From positions 8,438,001 through 8,502,000 of the forward strand of contig NC_037651.1 of NCBI RefSeq assembly GCF_003254395.2: 64,000 nt of DNA, written 5' to 3'. Source of the stretch: Apis mellifera (Eukaryota; Arthropoda; Insecta; Hymenoptera; Apidae). Positions 22,698 through 33,551 of the stretch are shown here, one piece after another. The position numbers were made by a program, and so were the translations under genes. Within the stretch, counting starts at the first letter, position 1, and each line of letters opens with the position of its first letter. The notes under the pieces are model-generated. The model searched no databases. It was not told where the DNA came from and was given only the letters and a program-made list of their open reading frames with translations.

Positions 22698-24498
22698 CGA
22701 CCTACCGCCGTTTCCCGATCTACCCACTTTCTTAACATCCCCCCTGCGATCTCCAATTTCCACGTTTAATGGATTCCGCGCGCAACGTGTATTTTTATCT
22801 TCTCGCGGCACGGCGCGGCGATAAAGCCAATTAACCCCGTGTAAATGCTAATACGGGACAACGGGCCGGCCCATTGTAACCGGATACCGTAACCGGCGCT
22901 CGTTACGAACGCCTCTTAAAACGTCGTAAAAGTTACTTTTGCGACCTCTGTCTATTCCTCCCTCCATCCTTAACTTAACAGGCCGCTTGTGGATCTCGTT
23001 CTCACGTACCGACTCGTCGCGAATAAAACCCGCGACACGTATCCACCCGCCCGCGAGTACAATTTCGGAACCGCGCTCCTTCCCCCTCTCCCTCCATTTA
23101 AATGCTAATGTCGGCCCCGACGTCTCGAGTTTGGGGAGGGCGAGCGTGGACGCCGCAGAAGAGAAGTTTGTGACGGAGGAAAAGGAGCGAACGAACGAGA
23201 TACGTGTGGACGTGGACGACGACGTCTTCACGCGTGGAGAGACGAAAGGGGGAGGATCTTTCGATTCGCGATCCGTCTTACAGAAATGTGCACTTTGGAA
23301 CGATGGTAAAAACCAGACTTCTCTCTCTCTCTCTCTGTTTCTCGTACCATCTCAAATCTACTTTTCGTCCCTCTTCCAACGACGTTCTTTTTGCCACCCT
23401 TACTTCTGCTCGCGACACTTCTCTCCATTTCGTATCGGATCTTCCGGATCTGGATTTCCCGGAAAGAAGTGGAAAGAAGCGCGCCGTGTCGTTTTTTTTC
23501 TCTCACCGTTCGTATAAATTGTAATACGTTACGAATCGAGTTGATCGATCGAGAGAGAAACGAAATCTCTCGAACGAAAAAGAGAAAAAGAAAGAAAGAA
23601 GGGAAGAGAGAGAGAGAGATTGCAAGAGGTATCGTGTCGTTTTTATCGCATAAATAACGCAACACCGTTTTTCGAGAACCGTTGTCGAATCACGGATTAT
23701 TAATGCTTCTCCGTCGCTCGAACGTAAGAGAGACGAATAGCTCGTTCCGCCGTTACAAGCCGCAACGTTATCGAGAAAACTTGCCGCCCTCTCTCCTCCC
23801 CCATCTTGTACAGGTGTACGAGAGCAAGTCCACATTCTCGGATTTACTTTTATTCCCCGATATATCTTTATCTCGGTCCTACACGCTTTCCCTATCTTTC
23901 TCGGATATTCAATTCCCATTTATCCGCAAGTTTTCTCGCCGCGCTGATAAGAGAAGGTTTCGTTATCTCGAAACCCGTTGTCCGTGGAGATTGTTTTTTT
24001 TTCTCCTTTTCTTTCTTTTTTTTTTATCTCCACGAGAAATTGCCTTTTTTTTCCCCCCCTCTTCGCACGAGTTCGCTTCTTTCGAGCAAGATGTCGTGTC
24101 ATTTCTCTCGGATGAGAGAGAGAAAGAAAAAGAAAAGAAAGAGAATCCGAAGAGAATCGTTATCGCAAAGATTATTCGAAGCAACGAAGAAGAACGCATC
24201 TCGTTGCGGGGAAGGCCGACTGTGTTTAAACACGGCCAAGTTGGAACGAAGAGAGATTTTTAGCGGCGCGTTTCAACCGCCGCGAGAGAAATCCTCGTTA
24301 AGCACGAACCTAGCTCGAGGATGCACCGGTTATTGGGCCGGTTCAATGCCAACCGCGCGTTGGATTTCGCGCCAAACTCGCCCAACTCCAAGCGAGGCGC
24401 GTATCCGCTCGTCCCGCGTTTCCAACGAGTCTAAGGTGGCGAACGAAACGGAACGAAAATTGCGAACAAGTAGTGGCGCACGATAACGGGGAAAGGGG

Positions 24499-24527
24499 AA
24501 GAGAGAGAAAGAGAGAGAGAGAGAGAG
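24499..24527. repeat. (GA)n microsatellite
   Basis: GAAGAGAGAGAAAGAGAGAGAGAGAG-type run (two AA breaks). Confidence 0.9.
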
Positions 24528-24879
24528 TGGGAAATTCATCGAATTTCCCCCGAGGATTCGTCGAACCAGTTTGGATAAAATGGGTTTCATCTCAATTTTC
24601 GGTTCGAAGGATTTCTTTCGAGCCAACGTAGCAAATGAAATTGACTCCGCGAGAAGATAGAAGCCAACCCATCGAATAATCGTCCCTTCCACTACCTTTC
24701 GATTAGCACTCGACAACTTTTCCCCGATAATAACAGGGATCCTTCGAAAGATCCCGATCGAACGAAACTCTCTTTCTCTTAACGAGGATTAAATCTTCCA
24801 AAAAAAGAAAAAAAAAAGGAGAAAGAGGATCCAGGTTAGACCCTCCGACTACTCACTTGGAATATCCCGAACGCTGTGC

Positions 24880-25290
24880 CGAGGTGTTCATTTGTTCGCG
24901 CGACCGTCGTCGTCACGATCATTACTCTCTCCAGGCCTCCCTCTTTCTCTCTTCTTCCTCGCTCCTCCTCGCGCCCCGGACGCGCAATACCTTCCCGCTG
25001 CTGCCGTCCTCCTCCGTCCTCCTCCTCCTCCGCCGCCGCCGTCGGTCCCCTTTATTACTGTTTCGGCCACAAACACCGTGTACCGTTCGCTCGAAAGCAA
25101 CGACTGCGAAGAATCGCGACACCGACGTATCGCGGTAACGGTCTATGCGTTGTCGTACATCTTCCGTGTACACGGCACACACACACACGCGGCTGCTGGT
25201 CGGCGCACCACGAACCGGAGCCAGCATCCGGCGTGCAAACGCTCAGACGGCTCCACCACGGCCGTCCAGTCGACCGCCCTTCGATCCCTC
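24880..25290. promoter_or_regulatory. GC/CpG-rich block, possible promoter-proximal region
   Basis: About 400 bp of GC-rich, CpG-dense sequence including CCTCCGCCGCCGCCGTCGG and a short (CA)n at about 25175-25187. It stands out against its flanks. CpG-dense blocks in insects with little promoter methylation are not by themselves promoter marks, so this is a weak call. Confidence 0.15.
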
Positions 25291-25491
25291 CTCGTCCAAG
25301 GGAAATATCGATCGATAACCACGCAATCACGATCAATTCCCTCTCTCCCGACTCTCTCCGTCCCACTCTCTCCTCGCCAGTCTTCCCAAACTCTCGCGTT
25401 CCATCTCTTCGAGCTTCATCTTCCTCGATGTCTCATTAACCGCCGAGCTTGCGATCAGCTGCTGCTGCTGCTGCTACTGCTGGGTCGCCAG
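24892..25491 (+). CDS. Candidate 5' exon, speculative
   Basis: A plus frame is open for exactly 200 codons up to CGCCAG|GTGATA, a reasonable splice donor after a (CTG) run coding Leu. A phase-0 acceptor (TTCAACGTTGCAG|GTGATC) lies 701 bp downstream and would join the frame to the piece at 26193-26318. The block is GC-rich and includes Pro- and Leu-rich parts (a P8 run near residue 45). There is no ATG in the frame, so it would need an upstream exon, or it is simply a GC-rich 5' region. It is mutually exclusive with the minus-strand candidates at 25436-25795 and 25925-26345. No domain recognised. Confidence 0.07.
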
Positions 25492-25795
25492 GTGATAACC
25501 GACTGATCCTCTCGTCTCGCGATATCCGTCGATATATTGGAATATCTTCTCGACGCGGTGGAAGCGCGTCCCAAAAAAGCACGCAGAGTTTCCGGTGTGA
25601 AAAGCGCACTGGCATCGGCACAGCCACGCAACCGCCAACTACCGTGCCCTCGACTGGAGGCGCCTGCGGTCCAGGCTGCCACGCAGTATACTGAGCCGTG
25701 CCGGCTGCTGCCCGGGAGAATCCGTGGCCGAACGAACCTCCCCGAAAATCTGCGAAGATCCTCGATTCGATAACGCTCTCTTCGGGGTCGCGCAC
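25436..25795 (-). CDS. Candidate exon region, unknown product
   Basis: The minus strand has a 119-codon open frame with non-repetitive content (pieces SFGHGFSRAAAG, QYTAWQPGPQAPPVEG and VVGGCVAVPMP) before an Ala run made by the CAG repeat. A second minus frame gives a short Cys-containing piece (LCRCQCAFHTGNSACFFG) ending at GYHLATQQ and TAG. There is no in-frame ATG start, so either would be an internal or terminal exon. TCTTCGCAG|AT near 25760 could be an acceptor. I recognise no family. It competes with the plus-strand candidate at 24892-25491. Could equally be non-coding. Confidence 0.1.
   Translation of the reverse strand: MRDPEESVIESRIFADFRGGSFGHGFSRAAAGTAQYTAWQPGPQAPPVEGTVVGGCVAVPMPVRFSHRKLCVLFWDALPPRREDIPIYRRISRDERISRLSPGDPAVAAAAAADRKLGG
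25457..25482. repeat. (CTG)n / (CAG)n triplet repeat
   Basis: CAGCTGCTGCTGCTGCTGCTACTGCTG: eight CTG triplets with one CTA. Read on the minus strand as CAG it lies directly after a TAG that would end a frame whose last residues are GYHLATQQ. CAG runs are often exonic in insects, but this one is short. Confidence 0.85.
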
Positions 25796-25924
25796 GAGTC
25801 GCCGAGAGATGCTCGATTGTCCACGCTCCTCGCTGTCGCCGCTTCAATCCGCTTCCAGGGATTCCTTCACGCATCTCCAAAACCAAACATATTCTCTCTC
25901 TGTTCCATCTCTCTTTTCTCTATT

Positions 25925-26345
25925 CTATATATATACATGTATACGATCGATCGAGGGATTAGTTTCTCGACGCGGTGGTCCTATTGTCTTGGTCGACTTT
26001 ATTCGCGTGCAATTATAGATACCCAAGTTTCGAGCCATTGCTTCGAAAACGTTACCGAAGCAGTAGTTGTTCCTTTTCGCGTGTATAAATAACTCGAACG
26101 TGTAACGCGTTCTTTCAGAAATAATTGTCGTTCGTTTGTCACGGAATATTCTCGCCGACGTAACTCCGCTCCCTTTGGATTCAACGTTGCAGGTGATCAA
26201 ACAGCGAGTCGGCTGTTGTACTCTTGATCCTCTTCGCGCCGTTTGCAAAGCCATGAGTCTTCGTGATTTAGTCCCCTGGCTGATCTCTGGCTTTACCCTA
26301 AGGATTTCCACGGGTTGACCGTGCGCACTCTTCAAAGAGGCGATC
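25925..26345 (-). CDS. Candidate exon, unknown basic protein
   Basis: The most coding-like stretch I found in the window, although still weak. On the minus strand a good acceptor (TAATTTTCCGCATTTCAG|G, cut before 26345) opens a frame of about 140 codons with no simple repeat (pieces SAHGQPVEILRVKPEISQ, RVQQPTRCLITCNVESKG, ARIFRDKRTTIISERTRY and FELFIHAKRNNYCFGN). A possible donor is CTTCG|GTAACG near 26060. Codon use is mixed rather than homopolymeric. There is no start codon before the internal ATGs (RRLMALQ, EAMARN), and I recognise no domain. The plus strand also has a short frame with its own acceptor here, so only one, or neither, can be real. Confidence 0.14.
26193..26318 (+). CDS. Candidate 3' exon, speculative
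   Basis: After the acceptor CTCCCTTTGGATTCAACGTTGCAG the phase-0 frame runs 41 codons to TGA (pieces VIKQRVGCCTLDPLRAVC and MSLRDLVPWLISGF). It pairs in phase with the donor at 25491. It has three cysteines but no recognisable peptide-hormone or domain pattern. It is listed only because both splice signals and the frame agree. Confidence 0.07.
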   Translation: MIKQRVGCCTLDPLRAVCKAMSLRDLVPWLISGFTLRISTG

Positions 26346-29168
26346 CTGAAATGCGGAAAATTAGATTATCGATTTTCCTCCCACGGAAGAATTCGATCCA
26401 ATCTTATCGATCAAGTTTATTAAACGTTGATATTTGTGGATGAAAATTTCTATGTATTTATATAAAAAAATCTTTGATTTCTTCGTCACGTTGAAAAAAT
26501 AACGAATGATAAAATTCTATTAAATTAACCAGCGATGTAAATTAGCAAGCGACAATTTCTCCATCGAACTTTTTTTTTCCTCGAAACGTAATATCAACGC
26601 ACGTAATTTTAACTCGATCGAAACGCGCCCTCCAAATTATTTCTATCTAAAATTTCGATTCGTAAGAATTATTCTACCGTCGTTAAATACTTTCCATCGA
26701 CCAAACTATATATATATTCCATTGCATTTTATTTTACAATAAGTAGAAACAAATCAACCGATCAAAAAAATTCGAAATGAGCCGAGCATCCAATTACACT
26801 TGGCCTGTTTCGCGAGATTTGCCTCGCACCTCTGCCCACGCACGTCTCTGTCCACGTGTGTTTCGAAATCTAACACGCTCGGCGCGCGTGTGTTAATGGT
26901 CTCGGAATGTTGTGCTACGTGATTGAATCGCGTGACTACCCGATATTACCCGTGGCTGTACCCACCAGCACACATACACGCACACATCGCCCGAATTTTC
27001 CTACCCCCATTCCCACTTTCCATCTCCGTGCAAGGAGAGGTGGATGGAAAAGAACCCGCCACTTTTATTATGGGGTCGCCTCGTGGAGTCAGGGTCAGCG
27101 AATGGAGGACGCGTGGGTATTGATCCTTTTCGTTCTTTTTCGACGTTACTTCGATCTCGCCCTGTCTTCGTCACGCCGTCGACACCGTCCTTTCCGTCGA
27201 ATCGATCGGATCGGGGACGAAGGGTAGCGGTGATGTCGATGGCGGGAGGGAAGCAAATGTCGGAATACAATCCAGAAATATGGATCAACGATGCAACGAG
27301 AGTCGTGCTCGCTCGCTTGTTAATACGTGACGCGGAGGGAAAGAGAGAGAGAGAGGAAGGGAAGGAGAGAGAGAGAGAGAGGGAGATGGAAGAATCTAAT
27401 GAAATTATTGGACGAGCAGACGGGCGGGCTTCTCGCGTGTCTACGCTCGTTGGAATCCGGGATAGGTTTCGCCCATTGGATAAGATATTTTCGATCGGGG
27501 CAACGCGACAGATATTCGAGTCACGTGGTGAACATTCCTCGGCCGCGTCCCTGCGCTCGCAGCGGGATAGAATCCCGGCAAGCGTGATCGATCAGCGGCG
27601 GTGTAATCAGAATTTCTTGATTACACTTTGACAGCTCCCCGCTGAATAGGAGACCCGGATTTTCTTTTCCACGGTGGATGCTGTAAATCTTATTCCGGCC
27701 ATTCGTCGAGCCTCGTCGAGAGGTGCTCGAGATTTGCGCTCGAAAGGTTGGCGGAGGTTAGACGGTTCGAGCATGCTCCTCGCTCTGATTGGATTCCCGA
27801 GGGATGCGCCTCGTCGTGGGCCAGTCTTTTCTAGCCTGCCCGCTCCCGAGTTTTCCTCGCCACGGCAACTTGGAGAGAACCTCCCCCAACCTGTTTTCCT
27901 TCCTCCCTCCCCGACGGAGCAACGGAAAGGGAAACCTTCGAATCCATTGTTCCCCGATGTCAAAAGCGACTTTATAGGCCTGTTTTTCTTTTCTTTTTTC
28001 TCTTCCTTCCTTCCGTGGAACTTTGCCTGATAATTAAGTTGGCGTACTTTCGTACGTACCTACCCTCCCAACTTTCTTTCCGGATAAAAGAACCTGACAA
28101 CGGCTATTGCTCCTTATCATAATTAGCTCTCAAAGCTTCGCTTCCCCATCTGGACCGCGCGCCAATTTCAGCTATTCGTTCGAAACGACCGAATTCTTCC
28201 TTTCTTTCCTTTTCTTTCTTGTTTCGTTTTTCGTCAATTAACTTTCGGTCACTATCGCGCACCAAGTAGACCGAGTTCCGTCTCTCGACGAAAGAGGATT
28301 TTCGAAAATGGGATTCTCCCCGACACAAGTTATGACGTAATAACCCCGCCTGACAGCAAGAAATTCCACTTTCTTCGTAAGGAAAACACGATCGTAACAG
28401 TTGTAAAGAGGGAAGAAGGTCCCGAAGTACGATCTTGGATTAGAGAAATCCTCGTTTTCCCATCCCAGATTTATTCGCAAAAATGCCTTTTAAAATTCGC
28501 TTTACGGAAAAGGGAGGGGAGAAAAAAAAGAAAGTCTGGCTCCTTTTCTTTTTTTTTTTCTTTTTGCCCTCGATATCGTCTCATATTCGATCAAGGGAAT
28601 GAAATTTCCCCCTTCCCTCCGAAGGACGAAAACAACCGACGTTCAACCTATCCCTTATCGTAGCTAAGTCGGCGTGCACCTCCCAGGAGGAACTCGGTGA
28701 CTTACGAGGCACCAAGCTTTACTCTATCTTGATAGCCCATTGGTGATATACAGGCGCATGTTAAGCGCCGCGACAATAATTCCCAGGGAAACAGCTCGAG
28801 TAACGCGGTTAACGAATTGTCTCACAGTTTCACCATCCGTCTCGGTCACCGTTTATATCGTTTTCAATCTCCCGTTAATCGAACGAGAAAAAGAAGAAGA
28901 AACTTTCCACTCGGATACGAAACGTTGTTTCCCTTTCGTTTTTTTTGAATGAGAAAAGAAAAAGAAAACGTAATTACCGCGTCTCTACTCGCAAGATCGA
29001 ACATTTTTGAAATCAACCGATCCTGGCCGAATTAGCCCGAACGGTCTCGAGCGAAGGCGCAATCGATTTCGGGAGAAAGCTTTTTCTACCGTGCTCTACA
29101 TCACCGGCCTTCCCCCATTTCCTCTTTTCACTTCGAGGCTTGTGAATCGTCCGTGGATGCTAGAGCTG
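26346..29168. other. Unique non-coding DNA
   Basis: No confident gene. 26350-26800 is comparatively AT-rich with several ATTA/TAAT words. A GA tract lies at 27336-27392. 28660-28830 is repeat-poor. A minus-strand CTC|GTAAGT donor-like word occurs near 28705, without a convincing exon. Confidence 0.5.
27336..27392. repeat. GA-rich polypurine tract
   Basis: GGAGGGAAAGAGAGAGAGAGAGGAAGGGAAGGAGAGAGAG-type tract, listed in summary form. Confidence 0.9.
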
Positions 29169-29224
29169 GTATACATATACATATACATATATACATACAC
29201 ACATATATATATATATATATACAC
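29169..29224. repeat. (TA)n/(ATAC)n compound microsatellite
   Basis: ATACATATACATATACATATATACATACACAC followed by alternating TA, 56 bp. Confidence 0.93.
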
Positions 29225-29800
29225 GTCGCTCTGCCTCAAAGTACGCAACGTTGAAGAGACTTTTTTTGAATGAATGTCCATTCATTCAACTCTCGTTTTT
29301 CAAGTAACCAACCCATCCTCGCCCGCCGGTTTCGTCCTTTTTCTTCCTTTTACCATCCTCCTCCCTCCCCCTCTTCCTCTTTTCTCTTCAACACTCGCAA
29401 AGCCGCGCCGGTGTACCGTGTAGCCCGCCAATGTACCCACCGTGTTTGCCCGTGTCTCTGTTCCTTTGCTCCGCGCAAACTTGTTGAGCTCGATGCCGCT
29501 CTTCAGAGCTGTAGGTGGCGGACGGGCTCGTGGTGACCTTTTGTTACGGTTTGTCTTGTTTGCTACGAGATTACCCTCCCCTCCTCCTCCTCCCATTCCA
29601 CGCCACGGTTGACGAAGTTACGCCTAAGACGTCCGAACTAGCGCGGGAATTACGTTAACTGCAATTACCGAGTTGCCACGCCGAGTTCCAGATCCCTCGG
29701 CAAACTTATCCTCGATAACTTTGTCCCCGATAGACAAAGATTGCTCCTCTTCGCGGCCAATCGGATCGAAACGACGTATTCGTAACGTCGTTAATGCATT
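29225..29800. other. Unique DNA at the left edge of the AT-rich island
   Basis: No gene. Pyrimidine-rich near 29326-29400 and 29570-29600. GC falls sharply after about 29800. Confidence 0.55.
29266..29289. repeat. Perfect 11-bp inverted repeat with 2-bp spacer
   Basis: TTGAATGAATG - TC - CATTCATTCAA. The arms are exact reverse complements. It lies 40 bp after the TA microsatellite. The loop is too tight for a stable hairpin in DNA, but a dyad binding site is possible. Confidence 0.9.
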
Positions 29801-32000
29801 CACTTAATCGGTTTACAAGGTGTATTTACGTATTTCCAGAATTATTCTAAATTTTCCCGTTTACGCGTCGATTAAATTATGTACTATTCGATGGTAAAGG
29901 GAATGCTTGCGTATACCTTCGGACAGTAAGATCTGATATTAATATTTGCATGATATTTTTCCCTTTGAAGGAAACTTTGTTTTGAGAAGTTTCGTTCTCG
30001 GATATATGTATAATTCGATTTAAACGATGGGGATTTAAAAAAAATTTCGGCATTCAATCGCACGACCCGTGAAACTCGGGCGCAAACGAGTTACGATAAA
30101 ATGCATCTCCGCGTGATGCGGTGGGTTTGAAAGCTATTATCTGTTGCTCGCCCCCGTTAAAAGTTCAGTTTTTAACCTGTAATGGTTAATTGGGAATAGC
30201 TACGATACCAAATAAAAGTACTCCGGTTGTTGAGATATTTAATGCACGAAATTGTACGAAAAAGGGAAGAATTCGTATATTATTCTAACGTACAATGATT
30301 TACACATTATAGGGTATTTAATTCCGACATCTATTTCCATTCGTCAATATATAATATTTTATTTATTTATTCATTGATTTTTATACAATATAAGTAATAC
30401 GATATTCGGATTAATGAGATTAATAAATCTTATAATTATGAATTCATAAAAAATATATATATAAATAAATTATTAATTGAAAATTATAATATTTAAATAT
30501 TTCATATTTGTTATAAATCCGGAAAATATTTGTATCGATGTTATTACCGATGTTAAAATCGTGAAATTTAATTTAAAATAGCGGTGAAAATTAAAATCGA
30601 AAAAAATATTGAATTAAAATGTCAAACGCGAAAGAAATTCTCTTAAATTATGAAACAAATAAATTTGTAATATAATTGAATATTGAAATATTTTAATTAA
30701 TTGCGTTCTTTTTGATGAATGGTAAATTAAACGAATATATATATATTATATATTATATAGATATAATTACGCAACAATAATGTTAACAAGTAAATAAATA
30801 AATAAATATGTTTTCTTTACATTTAAAATATACAAACATTTAACAAAAGGTTCATTCAAGTTACCGTTGGTAGCTAACACGTGATATTGTATAATTTATT
30901 ATCCATTGTCCAAATCGTCGAAAACGAGACTGGTGTATTCATGAATTAAACGAACGTATTAAAAATATATACACTGTTGAAAAAACACACGAAAATGTTA
31001 GATTCGCGAATAAATGTATTTAAAAAAAACTCGCAAATAAATGGACGTGATATAAATATTAGCGAAATAAATATGTAAAATTATACACTCGCGAATAAAA
31101 TACTTTAAAACACTTACAAAAAAATGTACGAATTATAAACATTCGCGAATAAATATTCGTGTAAACATTACCGGACAAACGTGCGCATTTTAAATATTCG
31201 CGAAAAAAAATTTATTATATTCGAGAATAAATATATTTAAAAAGTTCGCGAATAAAAAACGTATGTATTGCAAATACTCGCGTAAATATTACGTATGTAT
31301 CGTAAATTCGAAATTTACGTACGATTTTAAATTATATACGAAATTGGACGGACGAATTTTCGACGCGTCCGAATAGCACGGCGGTCGAGACGGAACTGCG
31401 AACTCGGTAAACGCGGCTCGATAGGCAAAGTCACGCGGTAAACGGTTCTATCGATAACAACACGATTAATTTTATAAAGTATTTACAAACTATTCTACTA
31501 TAATTATTGATATTTGATTATAATTTTAATTATAATTTATTAAATATTTATTTATTAATTATTTATTATATATGTAATTTAATGTAATTTATTTATAATT
31601 ATTTATAACGATTTGTTTAATTTATTAATTTTATTAATTTTTTTCTATCGATACTTTATTAATTTAATATTATCTCTATATGTAAAATTATTAGAATTAT
31701 TATTTAAAAGGAATTTATTATATACAAAAAAACTTTTTCCAATAATTATAAAAACAAATTTATAAAACTTTTACATAAATTAGAGAATTAATTATAACGG
31801 AGTAAAATCTTGAATTTTCAATTAATTTTTCACTACATTCCAGCGGTTGGAATTTTACGATTGCGAGTTTTTTACGAATCCTACCTTACCAACAGTTAAT
31901 ACCTTCATAGCAACCGAAGATTAATAGATTTCCTTATAGATAAATAGATTTTAAAGAAATTTAGAAATTTCGACAAGTCAGATGGCAGCAAAGCTCAAAT
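29800..32000. other. AT-rich island
   Basis: About 2.2 kb with much lower GC than the rest of the window, rich in TAAT/ATTA/TTTAAA words and short TA runs (for example 30738-30762). No open frame of 60 codons lies between about 29600 and 31990. Inside it, a GC-richer patch sits at about 31350-31450 (CGACGCGTCCGAATAGCACGG and following) and a degenerate repeat at 30998-31290. It could be an AT-rich isochore fragment, an old transposon remnant or a matrix-attachment-like region. No terminal repeats or transposase fragments were seen. Confidence 0.75.
30998..31290. repeat. Decayed ~27-bp tandem repeat with core TCGCGAATAAA
   Basis: The core (A/C)TCGCGAATAAAT, containing the palindrome TTCGCGAA in the best copies, recurs in exact or one-to-three-mismatch form at about 31002, 31029, 31060, 31088, 31141, 31196, 31219, 31244 and 31275. 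Intervals of 27, 31, 28, 53, 55, 23, 25 and 31 bp are near multiples of 27. TTTAAAA/CTTTAAAA words sit between some cores. CpG survives in the core although the surroundings are AT-rich. Confidence 0.75.
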
Positions 32001-32048
32001 CGAACATTTTAATTTCGTCTCGAAACATTGTTCTTCGCGGAAATAATT
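32001..32048. other. Right edge of the AT-rich island
   Basis: Transition to CpG-rich sequence. No feature. Confidence 0.4.
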
Positions 32049-32093
32049 TCTTTTTTTTTTCTTCTTCTTCTTCTTCTTCTTCTTCCCTTTTTC
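32049..32093. repeat. Poly-T plus (CTT)n microsatellite
   Basis: T10 followed by about nine CTT triplets and CCCTTTTTC. Confidence 0.93.
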
Positions 32094-33146
32094 AATAACA
32101 CTAGCGCAAAGTGGCAAACAAGTAAACGGTCGATCGTATAAACTTTCAAGTATATTCACGTATTTGGGACGCTGTTTCCGCTTTTCAAATATGCAGTTAT
32201 TCATTCATCCCGAGGTCTAATCATTACAACCAAGCTCACGTATTGCCACTAAAAACGATCGGGGGTGTCTGTCGGAAATTTCTCGGCATTCGAATCGTAG
32301 TTTCCTCGATCGTTCAACTCGTCGAATCGTATTGAGCGAGGTTAAAAGCCCGGGTGAGCGCGGCACTTCAAAGGGCAATGTGCACGCGTGCATAACTTAT
32401 TGATGAGCTTCCACCTTTCATCGAAAGTTCACGGGCTCTTTTCGGCCGGCGGGGGGAAAAAAAACAATCAGTATTCGCCGAGGTTCACCGAAAATATCCG
32501 TTCCGTCCGTGGAATCGTTTCGTTCGAAACGTACGACTCTTTCCCAAGATAAAATACACCACCGCAGGTATTTTGCTTTCCAATTCCACGTCCCTCCTCC
32601 CCAATTACAATTACAATACGATTTCGTTTCCGAAGAATTAAAATTTTAATTGCGAGTTATCGAACTCTCTCGTCCTCCCCCGACCCATCCGTGATCCTTT
32701 CGCAAAGTGGCGGCGGTAAGAAGAGGAATGCATCCTCCGATCTCCCGATCTCGCATCCAACGGCAAAGGACGCGACGTCGCCCGATCGTATAACCGTCCG
32801 ATTTTTCTTGCGCGTCCGAACTGCTTGGCCGGTAATTGGCCGTCATCCGGAACCATCGAAGCGTCCTCGCGAGGAGACTAAGCATCGGGACGAGGCACAA
32901 GTCGAACCGCGCTTGTCCATAAATCAATTAATTTTAGCCAGTTCGATATGCCAGGCTGGCTTAATTTAAATTCTTTCGGAAGCCTTTCGGAATCGGTAGT
33001 GAGCAGCCGGGCCCGATAGAGCGGAGGCCAAAAGACCTCGCGTCCACCCGACGTCCAACGACGCCGGCCGCCAGCAACCTTGGTGGGGGCTGATTGGTGA
33101 CTTACGGCCGGAGGAGAGACGAGGAGGGCCGCATAGGAGGATAAGC

Positions 33147-33210
33147 AGAGAAAGGGAGAGTAAAGGGGAGAGAGAGAGAGAGAGAGAGGGAGGGAGAGAT
33201 GAAGGAGAGC
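33147..33210. repeat. GA-rich polypurine tract
   Basis: CAGAGAAAGGGAGAGTAAAGG followed by a GA run and GGGAGGGAGAG. Confidence 0.9.
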
Positions 33211-33551
33211 AGACGCCACCTTAAGTATTTCTGATCGAATTCCAAATGGCTGGTTCGTCGTCCGGTCGGACGGTCGGTAAGAATTCAAACCATGACGAGC
33301 AAATGGACAAGAGCGTGCGTCGCTGGTTCGATCGTGGAACACGGAGGGGACACAGAGGATCTTTCTCTGCGCGCGCGAAACAGAGAAAGAAAGAAAGAAA
33401 GAAAGAAAGGGACAGGCAAAATAAGCAGCGGTGAAAATCGCGGCGCAAAAAGCCGAGCGAACCGCACACCGAGTTCCTCGGGGCTAATCAGTTCGCGGGT
33501 CGATCGATGAACTCTCCCAACTACACGCCTCGTTTTCCCTTCTTTTTTACT

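Larger units (their letters stand above)
21903..24880. other. CpG-rich unique non-coding DNA
   Basis: No confident gene. GC-rich patch at 21905-22110 with G-runs. Contains a TA run (22673-22697), a CT run (23324-23337), purine tracts (about 23576-23622 and 24119-24145) and a GA run (24499-24527). Around 22800-22900 is a repeat-poor stretch with AATTAACC and GCTAATAC words. The long plus frames at 22939-23517 and 23682-24486 are mixed but show no domain. Confidence 0.5.

Noticed and set aside
28690..28830. Minus-strand exon ending at the donor-like CTC|GTAAGT
   Set aside because: The only open frame is short, begins after a stop without an acceptor, and has no further support.
29800..32000. 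AT-rich island as a DNA transposon
   Set aside because: No terminal inverted repeats, target-site duplication or transposase-like frame could be found by eye.
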